Shown in pieces: positions 44,264 to 52,812 of a stretch of 64,000 nt of DNA (within the stretch, counting starts at the first letter, position 1; each line of letters opens with the position of its first letter). The position numbers were made by a program, and so were the translations under genes. The stretch is taken from the NCBI RefSeq assembly GCF_027533625.1, contig NZ_JAQAGZ010000006.1, forward strand, positions 124,001 through 188,000. The letters are read 5' to 3'. The notes under the pieces are model-generated. The model ran no database searches, was not told where the DNA came from, and saw only the letters and a list, made by a program, of their open reading frames with translations. This DNA is from Paenibacillus gyeongsangnamensis (lineage in GTDB: Bacteria > Bacillota > Bacilli > Paenibacillales > NBRC-103111).

Positions 44264-44800
44264 ATGAAACTACGTCTCATACCGGTTGTCGTGAGTGTGC
44301 TCATTTCGGGCACCGTGTTGTTCGGTGGTTATTTCGCTTACCAGAGCTACGCTATGGAAAGCCCGCTTCAAAAGACGGTTTCTTCGATTCCGGGCGTACA
44401 CCTGGTTTCGCTTAATTTGAATACAACCGATGCCGTGATGGAGCTGAAACTGGATCCGGGCGTCAGCCTGCGCGAAGCGTATGCCAAAATCTCTAAAGAC
44501 GGCGCAGGGGCACTGGGAACCCGGACGCTCAAGCTGAAAGTGGATAACGCTTCTTCGCCTAAGCTCGACCAATGGTGGTCATCTGCGTTGTTCGAGGTTG
44601 CACAAGCGATGGAAACGAAGCAGTACTCCCAAATTCCGAAGACGCTGGAAGCCCGCAGCGCAGCGGCCGGCGACGGATTGAAAGTAACGACGGAGATGGA
44701 TGACCGTTATGTATATATTACGATGATAGACGGGGATGCGAGCAAGTATGTGATGCTTCCGCGCACACCGGCCAAGATGGGGGTGTGGCCGAATGAGTAA
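44264..44800 (+). CDS. Membrane-anchored protein paired with FtsH-like protease
   Basis: A 178-residue protein with one N-terminal transmembrane helix (residues 5-25, IPVVVSVLISGTVLFGGYFA) and about 150 residues predicted outside the cell, including a compact alpha/beta domain (VHLVSLNLNTTDAVMELKLD). I do not recognise a family. It overlaps the next gene by eight bases, so the two are made together. Its likely role is with that membrane AAA protease, perhaps as its external domain (inference). AAAGGGGGACG precedes ATG 44264. Confidence 0.75.
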   Translation: MKLRLIPVVVSVLISGTVLFGGYFAYQSYAMESPLQKTVSSIPGVHLVSLNLNTTDAVMELKLDPGVSLREAYAKISKDGAGALGTRTLKLKVDNASSPKLDQWWSSALFEVAQAMETKQYSQIPKTLEARSAAAGDGLKVTTEMDDRYVYITMIDGDASKYVMLPRTPAKMGVWPNE

Positions 44801-46298
44801 GTACGGGAAAGAGATTCTCATCGGCACGGTGCCCGTCATTATTCTGTTTCTTCTGTTTATCGGCGTGAACGTGATTCCGCTCGTGTTCATGTCGGCTATT
44901 CTTGCTACTTTCTTCTTTATGTCCAGGGCCCGTAACGGGATGAACATCGGCTCGGACCGCAAAACCAAAAGCAAAGCGGCGCCTGCGTATATGACGTTCG
45001 ACGATATCGGCGGACAAGACCGCGCGAAGCGGGAGCTGACGGAGGCGCTCGACTTCCTGATCCGCTACGACGAGATCCAGCGCCTGGGCATTCGCCCGCT
45101 GAAAGGCATACTGCTGACGGGGCCTCCGGGAACGGGTAAAACGCTGCTGGCCAAAGCGGCGGCGCATTACACGAATTCCGTCTTCATGGCGGCCTCCGGC
45201 AGCGAGTTCGTGGAAATGTATGTCGGGGTCGGCGCAAGCCGCATTCGGGATTTGTTCAAGGAAGCGCGTAACCGCGCCATTAAGGAAAACAAAGACAGCG
45301 CCATCGTCTTTATCGATGAGATCGACGTCATCGGCGGCAAGCGTGACGGGGGGCAGCACCGGGAATACGACCAGACGCTGAACCAGCTGCTGACCGAAAT
45401 GGACGGCATTCATACGAGCGTTCACCCGCGGGTATTGATCATGGCTGCTACGAACCGGAAGGAAATGCTGGACAGCGCGCTGCTGCGTCCGGGACGGTTC
45501 GACCGCCATATCGAGGTGGACCTGCCGGATAAGAAGGGCCGTCTTCATATTCTGAACATTCATGCGAAGAACAAACCGCTGTCCGAGGATGTCAGTTTGG
45601 ACCAGATCGCACAGGAAACGTTCCACTTCTCCGGCGCGCAGCTGGAGAGCGTTATGAACGAAGCGGCAATTTATGCGATGCGCGACGAATCCGAGGCAAT
45701 TGAGCAGAAGCATCTGTCGCTGGCGGTTGACAAAGTCATGTTGGGCGAGAAGACCGACCGTGAATCGACGAAGGAAGAACGGGAACGCGTTGCGCTTCAT
45801 GAGCTTGGCCATGCGATCGCGGCAGAGCTGGTTCGACCGGGCTCCGTATCCCAGGTTTCGCTCAGTCCGCGGGGCAAGGCTCTTGGCTACGTTCGCCACA
45901 ATCCCCAGCAGGATCAATATTTGTACACCAAGGAGCAGATCGAGCATCAAATCATGATCGCGCTCGGCGGTGCTGTGGCAGAGGAGATGTTCTACGGCGG
46001 TCGAAGCACCGGCTCCCGGAACGACTTCGAGCAGGCCTTGAACATGGTCCGTACGATGATGGATTCCGGTCTGACGAAGCTCGGTATTATCGACCGGGAG
46101 ATGGTAACGAAGCAGGAATTGATGAAGGAAAACTCCGAAATTCTTGACGAGCTGACGAAATCGACGCGCGAGCTGCTTGAAAAGTACCGTATCGTATTCG
46201 AACAGTCGCTCGATATTTTGATTCAAGAGGAGAATTTGTCCGGCGATCAATTCCGCAGCCTGCTCGAGCATCAAACGAAAAACATGCAAATCGCTTAA
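44793..46298 (+). CDS. FtsH-like membrane AAA+ zinc protease, second type
   Basis: A 501-residue protein with an N-terminal membrane hairpin (residues 8-44) that has almost no external loop. A full AAA+ module follows: Walker A LLTGPPGTGKTLLAKA, pore loop FVEMYVGVGASRIRDLF, Walker B IVFIDEIDVIGGKR and second region of homology ATNRKEMLDSALLRPGRFDR. The peptidase domain has HELGH as the zinc site (HEAGH in housekeeping FtsH), with a later aspartate in RNDFEQAL. It is about 130 residues shorter than typical FtsH because the external domain and tail are missing. It is likely a specialised paralogue. Confidence 0.93.
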   Translation: MSKYGKEILIGTVPVIILFLLFIGVNVIPLVFMSAILATFFFMSRARNGMNIGSDRKTKSKAAPAYMTFDDIGGQDRAKRELTEALDFLIRYDEIQRLGIRPLKGILLTGPPGTGKTLLAKAAAHYTNSVFMAASGSEFVEMYVGVGASRIRDLFKEARNRAIKENKDSAIVFIDEIDVIGGKRDGGQHREYDQTLNQLLTEMDGIHTSVHPRVLIMAATNRKEMLDSALLRPGRFDRHIEVDLPDKKGRLHILNIHAKNKPLSEDVSLDQIAQETFHFSGAQLESVMNEAAIYAMRDESEAIEQKHLSLAVDKVMLGEKTDRESTKEERERVALHELGHAIAAELVRPGSVSQVSLSPRGKALGYVRHNPQQDQYLYTKEQIEHQIMIALGGAVAEEMFYGGRSTGSRNDFEQALNMVRTMMDSGLTKLGIIDREMVTKQELMKENSEILDELTKSTRELLEKYRIVFEQSLDILIQEENLSGDQFRSLLEHQTKNMQIA

Positions 46299-46301
46299 AT
46301 G

Positions 46302-46342
46302 GAGGGACCTTGCTTGCCTTACGGCAGCCGGGTCTCTTTTTT
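46302..46342 (+). terminator. Terminator after FtsH-like gene
   Basis: GAG-ACC (with a GG bulge) pairs with GGTCTC, an inner TGCC/GGCA stem lies within, and six T follow. Confidence 0.6.
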
Positions 46343-46382
46343 GTGAAAATTTTATGTTATTTCGTCGATCGTGCAACTTTTC

Positions 46383-46391
46383 TGATAGAAT
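46383..46391 (+). promoter_or_regulatory. Extended -10 promoter of the amidase gene
   Basis: TGATAGAAT fits an extended -10 element, about 120 bases before the amidase ATG. Confidence 0.4.
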
Positions 46392-46513
46392 ATAGTCTAA
46401 TAGAATGGTAGATTTCGCCATGACCCCCTCTTGTTTTTCCGTTTTGTTCCAACGTCCCCCAGCGTTCTACATAGAACACCCTTTATCATTAATTAAAACA
46501 TACGAGGTGCAGG

Positions 46514-48079
46514 ATGAAAGTATTTACGGCTTGGATGACTCTGCTGATCGTGTCGCTCTTGTGCTTGGGTGGCTCCGTTTCTGCGGCGGCTTCTCCTATC
46601 GAATTGTTTCTTAACGGAAAACCTCTCGCAGCGGAGGTGGCTCCCCGCATCGTAAACCAGAACACCATTGTTCCGGTACGCATTATCGCCGAATCGCTGG
46701 GCTCCAAGGTCGCTTGGGACGCGAAAGCCCGCAAAGTAACCATCGATAAAGGAACGACGAACATCCAGCTGTGGATCGATAAAAAGGATGCCACCGTGGG
46801 CAGCAAAGCGTACAAATTGGAAACCGCTCCCACAATTATTGACGGGAGCACGATGCTGCCGATCCGTTTCGTGAGCGAGCAGTTCGGAATCAAAGTGACT
46901 TGGGACGATTTGACGCGTTCCGTCTTCTTATTTAACCCGGACGACGGGAATTCGAAACAGGACGCTGCGGCGACGGCAGGGGGGGCCGGGGGGAGTGTAA
47001 CCGGCACGCCCGGCGGCTCAAAGACGGATAGTCTTGCCGACCAGCCGGCTTCCGAGATTAAACCGGGAGATCCGGTCAAAGCTGGGGATAAGACGGGAGA
47101 CGGGAAGAGCGGCGATAATACCGGCGCACCCGCGCTGCCTCCATCCTCTCCGGCAGCAGGTCAGGGAACGAACGGCGGAAGCAAGAACGACGAGCTGCCT
47201 GTCTTGCAAGGCGTAACGCTGAAAGACGATACGCTCACGTTCCGCGCCGCGGGAGCGATCGCGAAGCCGAACATCTTTTATTTGGAAGGCCCGGACCGCA
47301 TTGTCGTCGATTTTCCGAATACGAAGCTGGATCCGTCGCTGCTGGATAAAGTCAATGCGCAGAATGAAGGAAAGTTTCCGGACAAAAACGATTTTGTCTC
47401 GCAAATTCGTTATTCCCTATTTTCAAAAGAACCATCTATCGTTAGAATGGTAATAGATTTGCCCAAGAAGACCTCGTTTAAGCTCGGCGACAGCAGCACG
47501 AGCCCGAATGAGCTGTCCGGCAAATTGATTCCGGTAAAGACGCGTTATAAAGTGGTGATCGACCCCGGTCATGGAGGCAAGGATACTGGAGCCGTATCGG
47601 TGACGAAGCGCTATGAGAAAGATTTCGTGCTGGCGCTCGGTACCAAAATTACGAAGCTGTTGTCCCAGGATCCCAACATCGATGTAAGAATGACGCGCAG
47701 CGACGATACGTTTATTGAGCTTGCCGACAGGGCATCCTTCGCAAACAATTTGAAGGCGGACTTGTATGTTTCCGTTCACGCCAATTCGGCGTCGAAGGAA
47801 AACATCGGCGGTACCGAAACGTACTATTACTCCGAGCAGAGCCAGCCGTTCGCCGAGCTCGTGCATAAGTATCTGCTCGAAGCAACGGGCTTCGCGGACC
47901 GCCAAGTGAAGCAGGACCGATTCTACGTTATTAAAAACACTAATATGCCTTCCATATTAATGGAAGTCGGCTTCCTGACGAACCGGAATGAAGATTCACA
48001 AATGTTTCAGGATGCTTTCCAGGACCGGGTTGCCGCATCCATCGTTGCTGCCATTAAGAAGCAGTTGAATCTAAACTGA
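46514..48079 (+). CDS. Secreted N-acetylmuramoyl-L-alanine amidase
   Basis: A 521-residue secreted enzyme that cuts the bond between muramic acid and the stem peptide. Parts in order are a signal peptide (1-25), a copper-amine-oxidase-type N-terminal domain (28-135, LFLNGKPLAAEVAPRI), a Gly/Asp/Pro linker, an AMIN domain (about 230-325) that binds the wall, and an Amidase_3 domain. Zinc ligands are H355 in DPGHGGKDTGA and H421 in VHANSASKEN; the catalytic glutamate is E483 in MEVGFLTN. GAGGTGCAGG precedes ATG 46514. The GerMN lipoprotein gene follows after 13 bases. Confidence 0.94.
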   Translation: MKVFTAWMTLLIVSLLCLGGSVSAAASPIELFLNGKPLAAEVAPRIVNQNTIVPVRIIAESLGSKVAWDAKARKVTIDKGTTNIQLWIDKKDATVGSKAYKLETAPTIIDGSTMLPIRFVSEQFGIKVTWDDLTRSVFLFNPDDGNSKQDAAATAGGAGGSVTGTPGGSKTDSLADQPASEIKPGDPVKAGDKTGDGKSGDNTGAPALPPSSPAAGQGTNGGSKNDELPVLQGVTLKDDTLTFRAAGAIAKPNIFYLEGPDRIVVDFPNTKLDPSLLDKVNAQNEGKFPDKNDFVSQIRYSLFSKEPSIVRMVIDLPKKTSFKLGDSSTSPNELSGKLIPVKTRYKVVIDPGHGGKDTGAVSVTKRYEKDFVLALGTKITKLLSQDPNIDVRMTRSDDTFIELADRASFANNLKADLYVSVHANSASKENIGGTETYYYSEQSQPFAELVHKYLLEATGFADRQVKQDRFYVIKNTNMPSILMEVGFLTNRNEDSQMFQDAFQDRVAASIVAAIKKQLNLN

Positions 48080-48092
48080 GGAGAGGGTAACG

Positions 48093-48719
48093 ATGCTACA
48101 GAATGGACTGAAAGTGATGACAGCGGCGGCGATACTGGGGATGGTGCTGGCCGGCTGCGGCCACGCCAAGATGCCGGCGCAAGGGCCGGCTTCAGAACCG
48201 GCAAAGCAGACGCAAGGCTCAGGATCGGACAAGCCGTCCTCTTCTTCACTGCAACCGCCGAGCTCCGGACAACAACCGCCGAGTTCCGGACAACAACTGC
48301 CGAGCTCCGGACAAGAGCAGCAGAAACAAGCGAAGGTTAAAATTTATTTCGGCGACGATCAGATGAACAATTTGGTAGAGAAAGAAGCAACGATCACCTA
48401 TAAACAGGATTCGGACAAATACTTGGCCGTCCTGAAAGCGCAGGCGGGGAACGGCGATGCGAAGACAACCCCGCTGTTTAAAGGGTTCACCTTCAAAACC
48501 GCAACGCTAAAGGACGGGTTGCTTACGGTCGATTTATCGATGGCGCCCGAAGCAAGACTCGGCTCCGGAGGGGAAGAGTTGATCTTATCCGCGCTGCAGC
48601 GCTCTTTGTTCCAATTTCCGGAAGTGCAGTCGATCAACATCCTCGTGGACGGGAAGCAAGAAGAGAGCTTGATGGGGCACATGGACTTGCCTCATCCGAT
48701 CAAGCGAAGCACCAAATAA
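48093..48719 (+). CDS. GerMN-domain lipoprotein
   Basis: A 208-residue lipoprotein with lipobox LAGC (cysteine 22). A low-complexity Ser/Pro/Gln linker with three PPSSGQQ-like repeats follows, and then a C-terminal GerMN domain of about 125 residues (VKIYFGDDQMNNLVEKE to INILVDGKQEESLMG). GerM-like proteins work in spore cortex formation and germination or, with amidases, in vegetative wall remodelling. It directly follows the amidase gene, which suggests a wall-related partner role. GAGGAGAGGG precedes the ATG. Confidence 0.86.
   Translation: MLQNGLKVMTAAAILGMVLAGCGHAKMPAQGPASEPAKQTQGSGSDKPSSSSLQPPSSGQQPPSSGQQLPSSGQEQQKQAKVKIYFGDDQMNNLVEKEATITYKQDSDKYLAVLKAQAGNGDAKTTPLFKGFTFKTATLKDGLLTVDLSMAPEARLGSGGEELILSALQRSLFQFPEVQSINILVDGKQEESLMGHMDLPHPIKRSTK
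48252..48314 (+). repeat. Three 21-bp tandem repeats in the lipoprotein linker
   Basis: Three consecutive 21-base units starting CAACCGCCGAG (third CAACTGCCGAG), nearly identical, encode the PSSGQQ repeats. Confidence 0.9.
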
Positions 48720-48766
48720 CAGCTATGGATACATGACAGCAGAGGATTACCGAGAGGAGCCCCTTC

Positions 48767-51517
48767 ATGAAAGGTAACAATCGTAAACAAGTTCGAAAAT
48801 TGGCCGCCGCGGCGCTCGCCTTTTCCGTTCTGATGAGCAGTCCCGCGTACGCCGCCGATATCGCCGGCTCAGGAACAACCGTCAGCACGCAGGCGATTCC
48901 TTCCTTCACGGACGTCAGCTCGACGCATTGGGCGCTCAAGCATATTACGAAGCTTGCAGCCATGGGCGTCATTCAAGGCTATGAGAAAGGCGAATACCGC
49001 CCGGAGAACTCCGTCTCTCAACAGGAAGTCATCGTCATGGCGCTGCGCCTGATGGGGCTTGAAGGGGAAGTGCAGAAGAGCAAAACCGATATTGTGCTTC
49101 CTTTTGCCGTCGATAGCTACTTCAAGCCTTATGTAGCTTATGCGTTCGATAAGGGCCTGATCAACATTCAGGAGGAAGCGGACGGTACCAACGCCAAAAC
49201 GGCATGGGGGGCTCGGGAAGCGACCCGTGAGTGGGTGGCCAAGCTCGTCATCCGCGCGATCGGCAAGCAATCGCTTGCCCAGCAGCAGGCTTCGGCGCCC
49301 GTATCGTTCAAGGACGGCAAAGATTTCTCCTCATGGGCGACGGGGTATGTGAATGCGGCGGTTTCCTTGAACATTGTGCAGGGCTTCGAGGACAACAGCT
49401 TTCAGCCGAAGGGCAAAGTGACCCGGGCGCAAATGGCGACGTTCCTCAGCCGGGCGGACAAGAATTTGACTACCCGAACCGATCGGGTAGTCACCGGTTA
49501 CGTCATGTCGCTCACGGACCGCAAAATCAGCGTTATGAACGCAAACGGGGACACGAAAGACTACAACCTGAGCACCGATACGGTCATATATAACGCCAAG
49601 GACGACAGCCGGATTCCGGCTTCCGCGATCAAGCTGACCAATGAAGTGTACGTCGTACAAAGCTCGGGCAATGCGTTATACATAGAGCTGACGAACGATC
49701 AGCAGAAGCTCGAGACGATCGAAGGTACGCTTAACCAAGTGGTTTTAAGCGATATGATCCTGCTGCTTCAGCAAGGAAGCAATCAGAAAGTGGTTTACCT
49801 CGATCCTAACGTAGCGGTAACGGATAAGGACGGCCGCGGCATGAGCCTTAGCTCGATCGCGCCGGGCAGCGTCATTCAGCTGAGCCGCAATACGCTGCTT
49901 AAGGAGCAGAAATTTTCGCAAATCGTCGTGAAGCAAATTCCGGTCAGCAAGCAGGCGGAAGGAACGGTCACGAATATCGACAAGACGCAAAACAAGATTA
50001 CTTTCCTTGAAAAAACGACCGGCCAGCCGGAGACGTATTCGATCGCTGCCAACGCTTTCGTTACGCTGCCCGACGGCACGCCGGCCGACCTGAGCCGATT
50101 GCATATCGGAGATCAAGTGAGCTATAACGTCAAAACCAACGAGATGTCCTCCGTCACCGTGAAGAAAACGGCCGACGTCAGCACGACCGTCCAAGGAACG
50201 TTAAGCAGCATCAGCGACGACAAGAAGATATTGACGATCACGCGTGCGGGCGGCACGAACGAGCTTGGCGCATACTACCTGGCCGATAACGCCATCGTGA
50301 CTATCGACGGTTTGACGAATGCAAGCCTCTATGATTTGGAGGCGGGTGACGATTTGAAGCTGGAGCTTGTCAACAACAAAGTCGTCAGTGCAACGGTGAC
50401 GAGCCGCTCCATCAAGCAGATCACCTTCGCTACGATCGTCAAATACGACCCGGATACGAAGGGCTTGATGGTCAGCTCGGATAACGGGGATCTGAGCGCA
50501 TACAAGATGAGCGACAACACGGCGATCAAATATTTGGACGCGACGATTCCGTTGTCCAACTTCCAGTCCATGTTTATCGACAGCGCTCTCGGGAACAAGG
50601 CCAAGAAGGTAGACCTGAAAGTGTCCAAGAATAAGATCGTGCAAATTCAGCTGTCTTCGCAAATTGACGGAACCGTCGCGCAGCTGAACACCTCTACGAA
50701 CCAATTGACTATTCGTACCGCGGGAGGGCAAAACCTCACGTTCAACACGGTATCGTCGGTGCCTGTCGATATGCTTAACCGGTCGGGCGCCACGTTATCG
50801 GACCTTAAGGTCGGAGACGCCATCACCATACAGCTGAATCTGACGCAGGATTACATCAACCAGATTACCTTCAAGAAGGTGGGCGTGTACAAAACGATCG
50901 TCACGAACACAAGCACGCGTCAGATCAGCGTGAAGGACGATACGGGCGCGCAGCTGACCTTTACGATCGACAGCAACGACCGCATCTCCAATCCGGGGAA
51001 AGCGACGCACGACTTCGAGGATCTTCAGGTGGATGAATATGTCAAGGCGACGTTCAACGGAAGCAAGCTTGACACGGTGCAGCTTCTGAATACGGTCCGG
51101 GGCAAAGTAACGGCTGTCGATCCAAACGCTCTTACATTGACCGTGCAGGACTTCCAAGGCGCCGTACAAGTCATTCCGGTTGGGCAGCAGTTCGTCATCA
51201 AGCAAAACGGGAACGTTTCGGCTGCGATTACGACCATTAAGCCGAACGACCGGGTGGAAATCATCAAGGATGCAAACGACAAGCTGACGATTCAAATAGC
51301 GAACGCATCCAAGCGCATCGTTTCATCGTACGATGTCGTACTGAACCAGCTGCTGCTTAAACCGACGGCGAACGGCGACAAAACGACGTACAACTTCTTC
51401 AGCAAAGCTTATTTGCATAAAGGCACTACAAATGTGGCGGCCAATGCGTTTATGGAGAACGAGGAAATCATGCTGTATACGCTGGATGACAAAATCATCG
51501 AGATTGAGAAGCAATAA
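48767..51517 (+). CDS. S-layer-homology protein with long beta-repeat region
   Basis: A 916-residue secreted protein. After a signal peptide (1-30, ALAFSVLMSSPAYAAD) come three SLH domains at about 44-95, 108-165 and 180-226 (first: FTDVSSTHWALKHITKLAAM; third ends TRAQMATFLSRA), which anchor proteins to wall polysaccharide. The remaining 690 residues are seven to nine degenerate units of about 80 residues with the pattern G.V..ID...ITL....Y.L...A.V...DL..GD.V. These look like small beta-barrels. No enzyme motif is visible, so a structural or binding role is inferred. AGGAG precedes ATG 48767. Confidence 0.9.
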   Translation: MKGNNRKQVRKLAAAALAFSVLMSSPAYAADIAGSGTTVSTQAIPSFTDVSSTHWALKHITKLAAMGVIQGYEKGEYRPENSVSQQEVIVMALRLMGLEGEVQKSKTDIVLPFAVDSYFKPYVAYAFDKGLINIQEEADGTNAKTAWGAREATREWVAKLVIRAIGKQSLAQQQASAPVSFKDGKDFSSWATGYVNAAVSLNIVQGFEDNSFQPKGKVTRAQMATFLSRADKNLTTRTDRVVTGYVMSLTDRKISVMNANGDTKDYNLSTDTVIYNAKDDSRIPASAIKLTNEVYVVQSSGNALYIELTNDQQKLETIEGTLNQVVLSDMILLLQQGSNQKVVYLDPNVAVTDKDGRGMSLSSIAPGSVIQLSRNTLLKEQKFSQIVVKQIPVSKQAEGTVTNIDKTQNKITFLEKTTGQPETYSIAANAFVTLPDGTPADLSRLHIGDQVSYNVKTNEMSSVTVKKTADVSTTVQGTLSSISDDKKILTITRAGGTNELGAYYLADNAIVTIDGLTNASLYDLEAGDDLKLELVNNKVVSATVTSRSIKQITFATIVKYDPDTKGLMVSSDNGDLSAYKMSDNTAIKYLDATIPLSNFQSMFIDSALGNKAKKVDLKVSKNKIVQIQLSSQIDGTVAQLNTSTNQLTIRTAGGQNLTFNTVSSVPVDMLNRSGATLSDLKVGDAITIQLNLTQDYINQITFKKVGVYKTIVTNTSTRQISVKDDTGAQLTFTIDSNDRISNPGKATHDFEDLQVDEYVKATFNGSKLDTVQLLNTVRGKVTAVDPNALTLTVQDFQGAVQVIPVGQQFVIKQNGNVSAAITTIKPNDRVEIIKDANDKLTIQIANASKRIVSSYDVVLNQLLLKPTANGDKTTYNFFSKAYLHKGTTNVAANAFMENEEIMLYTLDDKIIEIEKQ

Positions 51518-51554
51518 TTTATTTCTCATGCCTTGCAACTTTTGCAATTCCGTA

Positions 51555-51599
51555 CCGTCTATGCTGTAGGACAATCCTGCGGCATGGACGGTTTTTTTT
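51555..51599 (+). terminator. Terminator after the SLH gene
   Basis: CCGTCTATGC pairs with GCATGGACGG, with one mismatch, and an inner AGGA/TCCT stem lies within. Eight T follow. Confidence 0.85.
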
Positions 51600-51692
51600 C
51601 TATTTAGAGACCCGGGACGGTAGGTTGATGAAAAAAATGACGACAACTCCGGAAGGTTTCGTAAAAAGTTCGTATTTTGTCGGGGGAAGAGA

Positions 51693-51721
51693 TTGATTCG
51701 CCGCCCAGGATTCGGTACACT
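51693..51721 (+). promoter_or_regulatory. Probable nth promoter
   Basis: TTGATT and TACACT are 17 bases apart, 35 bases before the nth ATG. Confidence 0.5.
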
Positions 51722-51755
51722 GTAGGAAACGTAGTAGAAAGAAGGGAATCGGGAC

Positions 51756-52442
51756 ATGAATCAAGAGCTGGTTCGGCATATATTGGACACGATCGCCGAA
51801 ATGTTCCCCGATGCCCACTGCGAGCTGCATCACTCGAATCCGTTTGAGCTGACGATTGCCGTGCTTCTGTCGGCGCAATGCACGGACGAGACGGTCAACA
51901 AGGTAACCAAAGATTTATTTCAAAAGTACAAGAGGCCGGAGGATTATTTGGCCGTCCCCTTGGTGGAATTGGAGCAGGATATCCGGCGCATCGGCTTGTT
52001 CCGCAATAAGGCCAAGAATATCCAGGCTTTATGCGCAATGCTGTTGGACAAGTACGATGGGGAAGTGCCTAAGGCGCACGAGCAGCTGACCGAGCTGCCG
52101 GGCGTCGGCCGTAAAACCGCGAACGTGGTCGTATCCAATGCATTCGGCGTGCCGGCGATCGCCGTGGATACGCATGTGGAGCGGGTGTCCAAACGGCTGG
52201 GCCTCGCAAGCGAGAAGGACTCGGTGCTGGAAGTCGAAAAAAAGCTGATGAAACGGGTGCCGCGCGAGGAATGGACGCAAACGCACCACCGGTTGATTTT
52301 TTTCGGACGCTACCATTGCAAGGCGCAAAATCCGAACTGTGCGGCATGTCCGCTGCTGGATTCGTGCCGTGAAGGCAAGAAACGTATGAAAACGACAGAA
52401 CGAAGGAAAACTATACCAAAGGCTGTTTCTTCGAAAGCCTGA
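51756..52442 (+). CDS. nth: Endonuclease III
   Basis: A 228-residue DNA glycosylase/AP lyase for oxidised pyrimidines. The helix-hairpin-helix is TELPGVGRKTANVVVSNA with the catalytic lysine, and the catalytic aspartate is in AVDTHVERVSKRLG. The 4Fe-4S cluster ligands are C-x6-C-x2-C-x5-C in HCKAQNPNCAACPLLDSC. In B. subtilis nth follows dnaD; that gene is not seen upstream here. AGAAGGGAATCGG precedes ATG 51756. Confidence 0.96.
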   Translation: MNQELVRHILDTIAEMFPDAHCELHHSNPFELTIAVLLSAQCTDETVNKVTKDLFQKYKRPEDYLAVPLVELEQDIRRIGLFRNKAKNIQALCAMLLDKYDGEVPKAHEQLTELPGVGRKTANVVVSNAFGVPAIAVDTHVERVSKRLGLASEKDSVLEVEKKLMKRVPREEWTQTHHRLIFFGRYHCKAQNPNCAACPLLDSCREGKKRMKTTERRKTIPKAVSSKA

Positions 52443-52479
52443 GGAAGATGAAACCGAGAATGAAAGGTTGGGATTCAAG

Positions 52480-52752
52480 ATGAAATGCATTTCCGTATAT
52501 ACAAGCGACTTCGAGGTATTTTCCGATATTTATGAGAAGGTGCTCGAGACTCCGCTGAAGGAGAACGAGGAGAAGCAAGTCGAAGGCATCACCGTATCCG
52601 AGTCCGGAAGCGTGCCGGAGAACTATTTGAACCGGATGAAGCAGCGCCCGGAAGTGGTCGTGATGAAGGTGAAGGACAAGGACATTACGATCCTTCAGCA
52701 TCGGGACGTATTTGAAATTTTTATACCTGAAACGGAAAATATGGTACACTAA
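52480..52752 (+). CDS. Small unknown cytosolic protein
   Basis: A 90-residue protein, mixed alpha/beta, without signal or membrane segments. It begins MKCISVYTSDFEVFSDIYEK and ends in DVFEIFIPETENMVH. I do not recognise the family. ATG 52480 follows GAAAGG at about 12 bases; a TTG at 52468 is in frame but abuts that site. It lies 37 bases after nth and is closed by a perfect terminator, so it may be the last gene of the nth unit. Confidence 0.65.
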   Translation: MKCISVYTSDFEVFSDIYEKVLETPLKENEEKQVEGITVSESGSVPENYLNRMKQRPEVVVMKVKDKDITILQHRDVFEIFIPETENMVH

Positions 52753-52778
52753 AAACCGAAGCGATTCGGTTTTTTTCT
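52753..52778 (+). terminator. Terminator after the small unknown gene
   Basis: AAACCGAA pairs with TTCGGTTT around GCGA, and a T run follows. Confidence 0.85.
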
Positions 52779-52812
52779 TTGCAATTCGACATGGGCAGGT
52801 AGGAGAGAACGA

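Noticed and set aside
51628..51696. 22-codon ORF starting MKKMTTTPEGF before nth
   Set aside because: It has only a weak GGTAGG site, ends within the nth promoter region, and has no recognisable features.
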